From: Pseudomonas serboccidentalis
GTDB lineage: Bacteria > Pseudomonadota > Gammaproteobacteria > Pseudomonadales > Pseudomonadaceae
NCBI RefSeq assembly: GCF_028830055.1
Contig: NZ_CP101655.1
Span: 620,001 to 684,000 of the forward strand
Reading direction: 5' to 3'
Length of the DNA stretch: 64,000 bases
Translations under genes and position numbers: made by a program
In this document: piece after piece, positions 54,981 through 63,639 of the stretch
Layout of the letters: each line of letters starts with the position of its first letter
Numbering within the stretch: position 1 is the stretch's first letter
The notes under the pieces: generated by a model
The model's database searches: none
The model's input: only the letters and a program-made list of their open reading frames with translations
What the model was told of the DNA's origin: nothing

Positions 54981-55775
54981 TCAGGCAGCGATCAGTTCGC
55001 CGGCACGCCGTGGCTCGGCCGGTTTGGCGATATCACCAAACAACGCCTTCTGCACCGCCTGCTGCGCTTCGAACGCCAGTGCCGCACGCTCGCGACCCTG
55101 ACAGGCGATTGGCTTGAGCAGATGCACTTCGACATCGCCGCAATCATTGCTGAACAGGCGCATCAGGTGCGACAGCAAGTCATCATCACCAATGAACGGC
55201 GCCAGCGTGTCGATTTCGCCATCACGCAGGTAACGGATCGCCACCGGTTGCAGCATCACCTCGGAATCGATTGCCGCCGACAGCAGGCGACCATGAAAGG
55301 TGCGCAGCGAGCGGCCATCGGTGGTGGTGCCTTCCGGGAACATCAGCAGCGGATGTCGGGTTTGCAAATGGCGGGTCATCTGTTTGCGGATCAACTGGCT
55401 GTCGCCCGAACCGCGACGGATGAACAGACTGCCAGCCTTGGCTGCCAGCCAACCGGCCACTGGCCAGGTGCGCACTTCGGCCTTGGACAGAAACGACAGC
55501 GGTGTGAGCATGCCCAGCAGCGGAATGTCGGTCCATGACACGTGGTTGCTGACCCACAGCATCGGCTGTTTCGGCAGCTCGCCATGCACGGTCACGCGAA
55601 AGGGCAGGGCATTGCTCAGGCGCGCCATGAAAAATCGCGACCAGCGCTGACGGCGTTGCATCGAATGCGCCAGGCCCAGACGCTCGAACACACCGAAGAC
55701 GCTGGCCATGATCAGGCCCAGCGTCACCACCACCAACACCCGCGCGATTCGCGCGTACACGCGAAACCGGCTCAT
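54981..55775 (-). CDS. olsA: Lyso-ornithine lipid O-acyltransferase OlsA (PlsC family)
   Basis: 264 aa from the ATG at 55775 (TGATG overlap with olsB); a longer frame to 56006 lies inside olsB and is not real. The PlsC motifs are NHVSWTD (HX4D), a later FPEGTTT, and a hydrophobic N-terminal segment VLVVVTLGLIMASVFGVF. Coupling to OlsB shows it adds the second acyl chain to lyso-ornithine lipid rather than acting only on glycerol phosphates. Confidence 0.9.
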   Translation of the reverse strand: MSRFRVYARIARVLVVVTLGLIMASVFGVFERLGLAHSMQRRQRWSRFFMARLSNALPFRVTVHGELPKQPMLWVSNHVSWTDIPLLGMLTPLSFLSKAEVRTWPVAGWLAAKAGSLFIRRGSGDSQLIRKQMTRHLQTRHPLLMFPEGTTTDGRSLRTFHGRLLSAAIDSEVMLQPVAIRYLRDGEIDTLAPFIGDDDLLSHLMRLFSNDCGDVEVHLLKPIACQGRERAALAFEAQQAVQKALFGDIAKPAEPRRAGELIAA

Positions 55776-56530
55776 CACACGGCCGCCTTGAAGTGCTTGG
55801 CGTAGCGCGGGCAGAGTTCGTCGCGCTTGAGCAGGATGAACACGTCGGCGACCTGGAAGTCCTCGTCCCAGCACGGCTCGCCGCAGATCTTCGCGCCCAG
55901 GCGCATGTAAGCCTTGAGCAGCGGCGGCATTTCGGCGATCACGTTGGATGGAATATCCAGCGATGGCAGCGGATTCTTCGGTTCGGCGCGCAAGTGTTCG
56001 GTGCACAGGTAGCGTTCACGCAAGCGCTGCATGATCGCGTGGGCCTGCACGCCGCCGTCCTGCATCGGAATGCTCGCGCAACCCATCAGGTAGCTGTAGC
56101 CGCCCTGATTGAGCACTTCAGCCAATTCACCCCAGAGCACCGCAATAGTGCCGCCGTTGCGGTAGGCCGGGTCGACGCAGGTGCGGCCGATTTCGAGAAT
56201 CGGGCCTTTCAGATGTGTCAGGCCATGCAGGCTGAATTCTTCTTCGCTGTAGAACTTGCCCAGGCTGCTGGCGGCGGTGTGATCAAGCAAACGGGTGGTG
56301 GCGACCAGACGCCCGGTGTTCAGGTCACGCACGCCGATGTGGCTGCAGTGAACATCATAGTCATCCATGTCCAGACCCAGTTCCGCGCCTTTCAGCTTGG
56401 CGTTGAACTCGCCGCTGAACACGTTGAAACGCAAGGCCTGGGCTTGCTGCAGGGCCTCGGCGCCGATCAGGCGTTCGGCTTGCAGGCGGCGTTCATTGCC
56501 GGTGTCGCTGATGCGGGCGATCTGAGTCAT
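55775..56530 (-). CDS. olsB: L-ornithine N(alpha)-acyltransferase OlsB (GNAT fold)
   Basis: 251 aa. Acyl-ACP-dependent GNAT-like protein with [45 protein letters not shown], the CoA/ACP-binding [21 protein letters not shown], and [15 protein letters not shown]. It makes lyso-ornithine lipid from ornithine and 3-hydroxyacyl-ACP. Ornithine lipids replace phospholipids under phosphate limitation, though I see no clear Pho box upstream. First gene of the olsBA pair. Confidence 0.93.
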   Translation of the reverse strand: MTQIARISDTGNERRLQAERLIGAEALQQAQALRFNVFSGEFNAKLKGAELGLDMDDYDVHCSHIGVRDLNTGRLVATTRLLDHTAASSLGKFYSEEEFSLHGLTHLKGPILEIGRTCVDPAYRNGGTIAVLWGELAEVLNQGGYSYLMGCASIPMQDGGVQAHAIMQRLRERYLCTEHLRAEPKNPLPSLDIPSNVIAEMPPLLKAYMRLGAKICGEPCWDEDFQVADVFILLKRDELCPRYAKHFKAAV

Positions 56531-56683
56531 TTGAATCTCCGTACGGGCCTTGAACCCGTCGTGGGTTGCAGCCGATCGACTTTCTTTATGCAGCCATGTT
56601 GTGCAAAGTCAGGCTATGTAGCCCCGGTGTCATCGCCATGAACGTTTGGTGATGCTTGTATGACAGCCCACAAGGAGCCTCTT

Positions 56684-57565
56684 ATGCCCTGGCCCAGCCT
56701 GCTCGAAAGCCGTGAACGCCTGCCCGCCGTTGCCGATCTTGCGGAGGGTTTCGCCGCGTTGCTGGATCAACTGGGCAACGTCACGCCGTTTGAACTGGCG
56801 GTGGCGGGAGGGCGGCGGATGGCGACACCGGGGCTGGCATTTCTGGTGGGTTATCAGGCGGCATTGCGCATGCTCTGGCCGAGCGCGCCGCCGAGCCTTG
56901 GCGCGTTGTGTGCGACCGAGCAGCGCAGCCTGCGCCCGGCGGACATGCAGACGCGCCTGAGCGATTTACGACTCAACGGGCAAAAGGATTTCGTCACGGC
57001 GGGGGATGCGGCGGACTGGCTGCTCGTCGCCGCACGCAGTGAAGAACCCGGCGAGGCACCGCGCCTGAGTCTGGCGGTGGTCTACCCCGGCGAGCCCGGC
57101 GTGCGGGTGGAAAAACTCCCGGCACTGCCGCTGATGCCGGACATCAGTCACGGTCGGCTGTACCTGGACGGCGCGCTGTGCGAGTTGCTCGCAGGGGACG
57201 GTTGGGATGCTTATGTGAAGCCGTTCCGCACCCTGGAAGATGTTTATGTATTGAGCGCGATGACCGCGTGGCTGTATGGCGTCGGTCAGGACAGTGGCTG
57301 GTCGCAGGCGCTGCAATTGCGCTTGCTCGCGCTGTTGGCCGGGTGCGCGGAGGCGAGCCGCCAGCCACCGAACAATCCGGCCGGGCATGTGTTGTTGGGT
57401 GGGTTGTTTGCGCAGTTTGATGCGCTCAAACCCGAGATCGATCAGGCGTTGGCCGAGAGTAGTCCGGAGTGGGTACAGATGTGGCAGCGTGATCAGGCGG
57501 TAATGCAGTTGGCGACCGGTGCGAGGGCCAAGCGCTTGGCCAAAGCCCTGCACATTCCCCTGTAG
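56684..57565 (+). CDS. Acyl-CoA dehydrogenase-like protein
   Basis: 293 aa from the ATG at 56684, with AAGGAG 10 bases upstream; the ATG at 56660 has none. The beta-domain style ALCATEQRSLRPADMQTRLSD, RLNGQKDFVTAGDAADWLLVAARSE resembles the middle domain of acyl-CoA dehydrogenases, but at 293 aa it is shorter than the usual 380 and lacks an obvious catalytic glutamate motif. It may be a non-catalytic relative. Function unknown. It ends at a REP pair. Confidence 0.7.
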   Translation: MPWPSLLESRERLPAVADLAEGFAALLDQLGNVTPFELAVAGGRRMATPGLAFLVGYQAALRMLWPSAPPSLGALCATEQRSLRPADMQTRLSDLRLNGQKDFVTAGDAADWLLVAARSEEPGEAPRLSLAVVYPGEPGVRVEKLPALPLMPDISHGRLYLDGALCELLAGDGWDAYVKPFRTLEDVYVLSAMTAWLYGVGQDSGWSQALQLRLLALLAGCAEASRQPPNNPAGHVLLGGLFAQFDALKPEIDQALAESSPEWVQMWQRDQAVMQLATGARAKRLAKALHIPL

Positions 57566-57639
57566 GAGCTGCCGCAGGCTGCGATCTTTTGATCTTTAAA
57601 AGCACAATCAAAAGATCGCAGCCTGCGGCAGCTCCTACA
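57561..57639. repeat. Paired REP-like palindrome (class B, CCTGCGG variant)
   Basis: The arms TGTAGGAGCTGCCGCAGGCT and complement run outward from a short centre that also carries GATCTTTT/AAAAGATC. The left arm overlaps the last codon of the acyl-CoA dehydrogenase-like gene. Confidence 0.85.
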
Positions 57640-57702
57640 GTGATTGGGAGATTGTCATTTTTCTGGGCCATGATCTTCGCACCCGTCGGTTGAGACTTTT
57701 CC

Positions 57703-58782
57703 ATGTGCAAAGGCCTGTCCCTGTTTCTGCTGCTGATCAGCTTCACGGTCCAGGCCGAGCAATGGCCCGGCGAACAATGGCCGAGCGGCGCCAGACTCAG
57801 CGGCCCTGCCGTCGAGGCGCTGGAAACCTACGCCTTCCCATCCCGCGATGACCACACCCGCCAAGGCATCCGCACCGACGCCTTGCTGATCATCCGCGAC
57901 GGCCAGTTGGTCTACGAACGCTACGCCGTCCCGACCCGTGCCGAGACGCCGCACCTGACCTGGTCGATCAGCAAAAGTCTGATGGCCACGGTGCTTGGGG
58001 TGGCGTATGGCGAAGGCCTGTTCAAGCTCGAAGATCCGGCCGTGAGGTTTTACCCGACACTGGAAAAACACCCGGCCATAACAATCGCCGATCTGCTGCA
58101 CTGGGCCTCGGGGCTGGACTGGCAGGAAGACTACGAATACGCGCCGCTGAAGTCGTCGGTGGTGGCGATGCTCTACACCCGTGGGCACCGCGACATGCCT
58201 GCGTTCAGCGCCGATCACGATGCCTACGCGCCGCCGGGGCAGGCGTTTCGGTATTCCAGTGGCGACAGCAATCTGCTGGCGGCGGCGCTGAAGAACATGG
58301 TTGGCCAGCAACGTTATCCCGACTATCCGTGGACGGCGCTGTTCGAGCCGCTGGGCATTCGTCATGCCGTGTGGGAAACCGATGCCGGCGGCACGTTTGT
58401 CGCCTCGTCGTATGCCTACCTCACCGCCCGGGATCTGGCCCGCGTCGGTTTGCTGATGGCTCGCGAGGGGCGCTGGCATGATCGACAGTTGTTGCCCAGG
58501 GATTGGGTGGCCTTCAACCGCGAGCCGTTTGCCGGCTACAAGGCGCATCAGGACGAAGCGGTACCCGGCGGCCAGTGGTGGCTCAATCGCCCGGCCGATG
58601 GCGCCGCCGCGCCGTGGCCCGACGCGCCGCCCGACACCTTCGCCGCCCTCGGTCACTGGGGCCAGGCGCTGTATGTGATCCCCAGCGAGAAACTGGTGAT
58701 CGTGCGTTACGCCGATGATCGTGACGGCAGCTACCGCCACACCGAACTGCTCAAGCGCGTGCTCAAGGCGGTGCAGCCATGA
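57703..58782 (+). CDS. Beta-lactamase-fold serine hydrolase (class C related), exported
   Basis: 359 aa with a signal peptide (residues 1-18, ending QA). SxxK motif Ser88-Ile-Ser-Lys91 in TWSISKSLMATVLG, YSSGDSN (analogue of YxN, about residues 184-190), and HWG (C-terminal, analogue of KTG) make a penicillin-binding-protein/esterase family enzyme. Many members are esterases or D-amino peptidases, not true beta-lactamases. The next gene overlaps by 4 bases and probably works with it. Confidence 0.85.
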   Translation: MCKGLSLFLLLISFTVQAEQWPGEQWPSGARLSGPAVEALETYAFPSRDDHTRQGIRTDALLIIRDGQLVYERYAVPTRAETPHLTWSISKSLMATVLGVAYGEGLFKLEDPAVRFYPTLEKHPAITIADLLHWASGLDWQEDYEYAPLKSSVVAMLYTRGHRDMPAFSADHDAYAPPGQAFRYSSGDSNLLAAALKNMVGQQRYPDYPWTALFEPLGIRHAVWETDAGGTFVASSYAYLTARDLARVGLLMAREGRWHDRQLLPRDWVAFNREPFAGYKAHQDEAVPGGQWWLNRPADGAAAPWPDAPPDTFAALGHWGQALYVIPSEKLVIVRYADDRDGSYRHTELLKRVLKAVQP

Positions 58783-59084
58783 AACGGCTCAAGCGGATGT
58801 TGCTGCTGGTGTTGATCGTGTTGCTCGGCTGGATCTGGCTCGAGCGGGAAAACCTCTGGGCGTTCCCGGACATCATCAGTGCTTACACGGCGAAGGAATA
58901 TTGTTCGTGTCGCTACGTGATGAACAACGAGGCCGAGTATTGCCGGAGCTATGTCAAACAGTGGCTGCCCACCAGTGGGTTCAGCGATGACAGCGCGAGC
59001 AAAACCATCACCGTCAGCGGCATGGGCCGCAGCAACCGCGCGCAGTGGCTGAGCGAACGGCAAGGCTGCCGTTTACAGCCTTAA
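58779..59084 (+). CDS. Small membrane-anchored hypothetical protein
   Basis: 101 aa starting inside the previous stop (ATGA). An N-terminal hydrophobic segment (MLLLVLIVLLGWIWL, about 7-21) would anchor it in the membrane, and the remainder faces the periplasm with four cysteines: KEYCSCRYV, AEYCRSYV, RQGCRLQP. I recall similar Pseudomonas proteins loosely annotated as amidase, but no amidase motif is visible. Its coupling to the beta-lactamase-fold gene suggests joint action in the periplasm. Confidence 0.75.
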   Translation: MKRLKRMLLLVLIVLLGWIWLERENLWAFPDIISAYTAKEYCSCRYVMNNEAEYCRSYVKQWLPTSGFSDDSASKTITVSGMGRSNRAQWLSERQGCRLQP

Positions 59085-59165
59085 AAGATCGCAGCCTGCG
59101 GTAGCTCCTACAGAGTGGATGTGTGAACCAGATCCTGTAGGAGCTGCCGCAGGCTGCGATCTTTT
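59083..59165. repeat. Paired REP-like palindrome (class B, CCTGCGG variant)
   Basis: Arms AAAAGATCGCAGCCTGCGGT and complement with one mismatch (GGTAGC against GCTGCC). It lies between the small protein and the YceI gene. Confidence 0.85.
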
Positions 59166-59236
59166 GATCTTGATGTTTGCAATAAACCTATGGCCGGTTA
59201 AGGTTCGTGCAGGTTTATCGCCCCCACGAGTATTCA

Positions 59237-59827
59237 ATGTTCAACCGCCCCCTCTATAAAGCCTTCGCCAGTCTGCTGCTGGCCGCTGCCGCGTTGCCGG
59301 CGCAGGCCAACTGGTATCTGGACGGCGAGTCGTCGCGGCTGTCGTTTGTCAGCACGAAGAATGCCCACATTTGCGAAGTGCAGCGCTTTCTGGTGCTGCA
59401 CGGCAAGGTCGATCCCGGCGGTCGCGCCGAGGTCGAAGTCGAGCTGGACTCGATCAACAGTGGCATCCCGCTGCGCGACGAGCGCATGCGCAAGGAACTG
59501 TTCCAGATCGAGCAGTTCCCGGAAGCGACCATCAGCGCCCAGATCGACCTGCGCCCGATCAACGATCTGGCCCCCGGCGCGCAGCTTGAATTACGTCTGC
59601 CGCTGACCGTCAATCTGCACGGCAAACAACACGAGTACCCGGCGGAGTTGCTGGCCACGCGTCTCGATGACCGCCGTTTTCAAGTGGTGACACTGGAGCC
59701 GCTGGTGATCAACGCCGAGGATTTCGATCTGGCGCCGGGGCTGGAAACCCTGCGCAACCTGGCCGGGTTGTCGGCCATCAGTCTGTCGGTGCCGGTGGGT
59801 GCGGTGCTGATCTTCACGGCGCGCTGA
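59237..59827 (+). CDS. YceI-family periplasmic protein
   Basis: 196 aa from the ATG at 59237, giving a signal peptide (1-24, ending AQA-NWYLDG); the GTG at 59207 only adds non-family residues. YceI lipocalin-like barrel motifs: SSRLSFVSTKNAHICEVQRF, INSGIPLRDERMRKELFQIE, FPEATISAQIDL, LTVNLHGKQHEYPAEL. YceI proteins bind polyisoprenoids; the exact ligand is unknown. The cardiolipin synthase gene starts 1 bp after its stop, so they are co-expressed. Confidence 0.9.
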   Translation: MFNRPLYKAFASLLLAAAALPAQANWYLDGESSRLSFVSTKNAHICEVQRFLVLHGKVDPGGRAEVEVELDSINSGIPLRDERMRKELFQIEQFPEATISAQIDLRPINDLAPGAQLELRLPLTVNLHGKQHEYPAELLATRLDDRRFQVVTLEPLVINAEDFDLAPGLETLRNLAGLSAISLSVPVGAVLIFTAR

Positions 59828-59828
59828 C

Positions 59829-60986
59829 ATGCGCGGCGCGGTGTTCCCGTGGCGTGACGGCAACCGTTTCGAACTGTTGATCGACGGCCCGCAATTCTTC
59901 CCGCGCATGCTGGTGGAAATTGCCCGCGCTGAAGAGCAGGTCGAACTGGAGTTGTATCTGGTCGAGGCCGGCGCCTGCGCCGAAGCCGTGGTTCAGGCGT
60001 TGGTACAGGCCGCCGAGCGCGGTGTGCGGGTGCGCTGCCTGTTCGATGACTACGGCAGCCTCGCGTTTACCCTGCACCTGCGTCAGCGCCTGACAAAGGC
60101 CGGGGTCGAATTGCGTTTCTACAATCGCCTGAACTGGCGGCGCTGGGTCGGCAATTTCTATCGCGATCACCGCAAATTGCTGCTGGTCGATCAGCGTCTG
60201 GCAGTGGTCGGCGGCACGGGTGTCACCGATGAGTTCTGGACGCCGGGGCAGGACAGCAGCGAATGGCACGAAGTGATGGTGGAAATCACCGGCCCGCTGG
60301 TGCTTGACTGGCAAGTGCTGTTCGACCGCCAATGGATCGCCAACCGTCATCGCCGGGCGTGGAAACCTTCGGCGCATGTCGGCCTGCCGCGCCTGCCCAA
60401 GGTCCCGGACATGGGCGAGGGCATGGGCCGCGTGGCCTACGCCGATGCGCGCCAGCATCGCGACATTCTGCAATCACTGTTTCGCGCCTTGAACAGCGGG
60501 CAGAAACGCATCTGGATGGCCACCCCGTATTTCCTGCCCACCTGGAAAATCCGCCGCTCGCTGCGCAAGGCCGCTGCCCATGGTGTCGACGTGCGGTTAT
60601 TGCTGACCGGGCCGCGCACCGATCACCCGTCGGTGCGATACGCCGGCCATCGCTACTACCCGCGCCTGCTCAAGGCCGGGGTGCAGATTTTCGAATACCA
60701 GCCGTGCTTCCTGCACCTGAAAATGGTCCTGGTGGACGACTGGGTGAGCATCGGTTCGTGCAACTTCGATCACTGGAATCTGCGCTTCAATCTGGAAGCG
60801 AATCTGGAGGCACTGGACCCGTCGTTGACGGCAGCGGTGGTGAAGAGTTTCGAGAAAGACTTCGGACTGAGCCAGTTGGTCAGTCTGGAGGAGTGGCAGC
60901 GCCGGCCATTGTGGCGGCGGGTGAAGCAGCGGGTTTGGGGCTGGGTGGATCGGTTGGTGGTCAACATTCTCGACCGCCGCGGATAA
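59829..60986 (+). CDS. clsB: Phospholipase D-type cardiolipin synthase (ClsB-like)
   Basis: 385 aa, within the size range of ClsB (413). Two HKD motifs: H114-R-K116-LLLV-D121 (DHRKLLLVD) and H296-LK298-MVLV-D303 (HLKMVLVD), each followed by a Gly/Ser-rich end (VVGGTGV, SIGSCNFD). No transmembrane N-terminus, as in ClsB. It joins two phosphatidylglycerols or PE plus PG to make cardiolipin. It directly follows the YceI gene. Confidence 0.88.
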   Translation: MRGAVFPWRDGNRFELLIDGPQFFPRMLVEIARAEEQVELELYLVEAGACAEAVVQALVQAAERGVRVRCLFDDYGSLAFTLHLRQRLTKAGVELRFYNRLNWRRWVGNFYRDHRKLLLVDQRLAVVGGTGVTDEFWTPGQDSSEWHEVMVEITGPLVLDWQVLFDRQWIANRHRRAWKPSAHVGLPRLPKVPDMGEGMGRVAYADARQHRDILQSLFRALNSGQKRIWMATPYFLPTWKIRRSLRKAAAHGVDVRLLLTGPRTDHPSVRYAGHRYYPRLLKAGVQIFEYQPCFLHLKMVLVDDWVSIGSCNFDHWNLRFNLEANLEALDPSLTAAVVKSFEKDFGLSQLVSLEEWQRRPLWRRVKQRVWGWVDRLVVNILDRRG

Positions 60987-61000
60987 GGCAGAAGCAAGAT

Positions 61001-61080
61001 CAAAAGATCGCAGCCTGCGGCAGCTCCTACATTGGGATGGTGTATTCCCTGTAGGAGCTGCCGCAGGCTGCGATCTTTTG
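61001..61080. repeat. Paired REP-like palindrome (class B, CCTGCGG variant)
   Basis: Arms AAAAGATCGCAGCCTGCGGC and complement, both with CCTGCGG, around an AT-rich centre. Convergent gap between the cardiolipin synthase gene and bglX. Confidence 0.85.
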
Positions 61081-61089
61081 CTTTAACGG

Positions 61090-63381
61090 TTACAGCAACT
61101 CAAAGCTCTGCTGCGTCACGTCCTGTGAATCCAGGCCGATCTGCACGTTGAACTTGCCAGGCTCCGCTGCGTACTTGAGCTGGGCGTTGTAGAACTTCAG
61201 GTCGTCTTCGGTGATGGTGAAGTGCACGACTTTCTGTTCACCGGCCTTGAGCATGACTTTCTGGAAGTTCTTCAGTTCTTTCACGGGGCGGATCATCGAG
61301 CCGGTGACGTCCTGAATGTACAACTGCACCACGGTTTCGCCGTCACGTTTGCCGGTGTTTTTCAGCGTGACACTGGCGTCAAGCTTGCCGGTGGCGTTCA
61401 GCGTGGTCGACGACAGCGCCATGTCGCTGAGGCTGAAGTTCGTGTAGCTCAGGCCATAACCGAACGGGAACAGCGGGCCGGTGGTGTCATCGAAATACTG
61501 CGAGGTGTAGTTGCCCGGTTTGCCCGGCGTGAACGGCCGGCCAATGCTCAGGTGGTTGTAGTAGGTCGGGATCTGGCCCACGGAGCGCGGGAAGGTCACC
61601 GGCAGTTTGCCCGACGGGTTGTAGTCGCCGAACAGCACGTCAGCGATGGCGTTGCCGCCCTCGGTGCCGCTGAACCAGGTTTCCAGAATCGCGTCAGCCG
61701 ACTGGTTCTCTTCGAGAATGGTCAGCGGCCGGCCGTTCATCAGCACCAGCACCAATGGCTTGCCGGTGGCTTTCAGGGCACGGATCAGCGCGCGCTGGTT
61801 TTCCGGGATGTTCAGGTCGGTACGGCTGGAGGATTCGTGGGACATGCCACGGGACTCGCCGACGGCGGCGACGATCACGTCGGCGTCCTTGGCGGCTTTC
61901 ACTGCTTCGTCGATCAGCACGTTGGCCGGGCGCGGGTCATCGACCACTTCCGGCGCATCGAAGTTGAGGAAGTTCAGGTAGTCGAGCACCTTCTTGTCGC
62001 TGGTGATGTTGGCGCCACGGGCGTAGATCAGGTTCGACTTGTTGCCGATCACCGAACTCATGCCATCAAACAGGGTGACCGATTGCGCCGGTCTGCCGGC
62101 CGCTGCCCAACTGCCCATCATGTCGATCGGCGCCTTGGCCAGCGGACCGACCAGCGCGACTTTCGCGTCTTTCTTCAGCGGCAGGGTATCGTTCTGATTC
62201 TTCAGCAGCACCAGGCTGCGACGGGCCACATCGCGGGCCTCGGTGCGGTGCAGACGGCTCTCGGCATAGGTGTCGGCCGGATCATCCTCGGCCTTGCCGA
62301 TGCGCAGGTACGGGTCCTTGAACAGGCCCATGTCGTATTTGGCGGCGAGCACTTCGCGCACCGCGTTGTCGATGTCTTTCTGTTCGATCTCGCCGGACTT
62401 GAGCAGCCCCGGCAGCTCTTTGCCGTACAGGGTGTCGTTCATGCTCATGTCGATACCGGCCTTGATCGCCAGCTTCGCTGCTTCGCGACCGTCGCGGGCG
62501 ACACCGTGCTTGATCAGTTCGAAGATCGCGCCGTGATCGCTGACGGCCAGACCTTTGAAGCCCCAGTCCTTGCGCAGCAGATCGTTCATCAGCCAGGTGT
62601 TGGCCGTGGCCGGAATACCATTGATCGAGTTCAGCGCGACCATCACCCCGCCCGCGCCGGCATCGATCGCGGCGCGGTACGGCGGCAGGTAGTCCTGGTA
62701 CATCTTCACCGGGCTCATGTCGACGGTGTTGTAGTCGCGACCGCCCTCGACCGCGCCATACAGGGCGAAGTGCTTGACGCTGGCCATGATGCTGTCGGCC
62801 GCGCTCGGGGTCTCGCCCTGATAGGCCTTGACCATCACTTTGGCAATGCGTGAAGTCAGGTAGGTGTCTTCACCGAAACCTTCGGAGCTGCGGCCCCAGC
62901 GCGGGTCGCGGGAGATGTCGACCATTGGCGCGAAGGTGATGTCGAGGCTGTCGGCGGCAGCCTCTTTGGCGGCGATGCGCCCGGACTGGCCGATGGCGTC
63001 CATGTCCCAACTCGACGCCAGAGCCAGCGGAATCGGGAAAATCGTACGGTGACCGTGGATCACGTCGTACGCAAAAAACATCGGAATCTTCAGGCGGCTG
63101 CGCATCGCCGCGTCCTGCATCGGACGGTTTTCCGGGCGGGTGATCGAGTTGAACGTACCGCCGATGTTGCCGGCGGCGATCTCTTTGCGGATCAACTCGC
63201 GAGGCATTTCCGGGCCGATGCTGATCAGGCGCAACTGGCCGATCTTCTCGTCGAGGGTCATTTGCTTCATCAGATTGCTGATGAACGCGTCCTTGTTTTC
63301 CAGGGGTACCGGGGTCGTGGCGGCCAATACTTGATGACTGGCCAGGCTGACGAACAGACCCAGCAAACACAGCTTCTTCAT
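61090..63381 (-). CDS. bglX: Periplasmic beta-glucosidase BglX, GH3
   Basis: 763 aa from the ATG at 63381, giving a signal peptide (1-20, ending VLA-ATT) and a weak GAGAAA upstream. GH3 domains: N-terminal barrel with FAYDVIHGHRTIFP, SVKHFALYGAVEGGRDYN, nucleophile Asp282 in LAVSDHGAIF; then the alpha/beta sandwich with acid/base region and a fibronectin-like C-terminal domain (PVKELKNFQKVML). E. coli BglX is 765 aa. It hydrolyses beta-glucosides, possibly periplasmic glucans or plant glycosides. Confidence 0.96.
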   Translation of the reverse strand: MKKLCLLGLFVSLASHQVLAATTPVPLENKDAFISNLMKQMTLDEKIGQLRLISIGPEMPRELIRKEIAAGNIGGTFNSITRPENRPMQDAAMRSRLKIPMFFAYDVIHGHRTIFPIPLALASSWDMDAIGQSGRIAAKEAAADSLDITFAPMVDISRDPRWGRSSEGFGEDTYLTSRIAKVMVKAYQGETPSAADSIMASVKHFALYGAVEGGRDYNTVDMSPVKMYQDYLPPYRAAIDAGAGGVMVALNSINGIPATANTWLMNDLLRKDWGFKGLAVSDHGAIFELIKHGVARDGREAAKLAIKAGIDMSMNDTLYGKELPGLLKSGEIEQKDIDNAVREVLAAKYDMGLFKDPYLRIGKAEDDPADTYAESRLHRTEARDVARRSLVLLKNQNDTLPLKKDAKVALVGPLAKAPIDMMGSWAAAGRPAQSVTLFDGMSSVIGNKSNLIYARGANITSDKKVLDYLNFLNFDAPEVVDDPRPANVLIDEAVKAAKDADVIVAAVGESRGMSHESSSRTDLNIPENQRALIRALKATGKPLVLVLMNGRPLTILEENQSADAILETWFSGTEGGNAIADVLFGDYNPSGKLPVTFPRSVGQIPTYYNHLSIGRPFTPGKPGNYTSQYFDDTTGPLFPFGYGLSYTNFSLSDMALSSTTLNATGKLDASVTLKNTGKRDGETVVQLYIQDVTGSMIRPVKELKNFQKVMLKAGEQKVVHFTITEDDLKFYNAQLKYAAEPGKFNVQIGLDSQDVTQQSFELL

Positions 63382-63639
63382 GAATATTTTTCTCAAGGGC
63401 CCAAACGGCAATGCAATGCCGGCCAGCCAAAAGTTAGGGAGCGACTATTGTTGTTCGGGTGCAGGCTCAAAATGACCGAGCCAAAAACGCCCGCCGACCG
63501 TCGGCAGCGTTTGCGCAGGGCCTCTTTTTAGCCCATCGGCCCGTTGCAATCCAGTGGCGCGGCCGATTATGCCCCAACAGCCGACGCAGAAGGTTTCACG
63601 GTCGGTTTTTTATGAAATACGCCAGGGAGCATCACTCTG
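63382..63639. promoter_or_regulatory. Divergent promoter region of bglX and the lemA-like gene
   Basis: 258 bp. I see a GC-rich dyad near 63488-63505 (GCCCGCCGACCGTCGGCAGC) and the ribosome site CAGGGAG for the lemA-like gene. No gene or RNA is convincing. Confidence 0.4.

Noticed and set aside
55776..56006. N-terminal extension of olsA by 77 codons
   Set aside because: It lies wholly inside olsB in another frame; the TGATG overlap gives a natural start at 55775.
61222..62853. 543-aa plus-strand frame inside bglX
   Set aside because: Antisense shadow of the GH3 gene; the catalytic motifs are on the minus strand.
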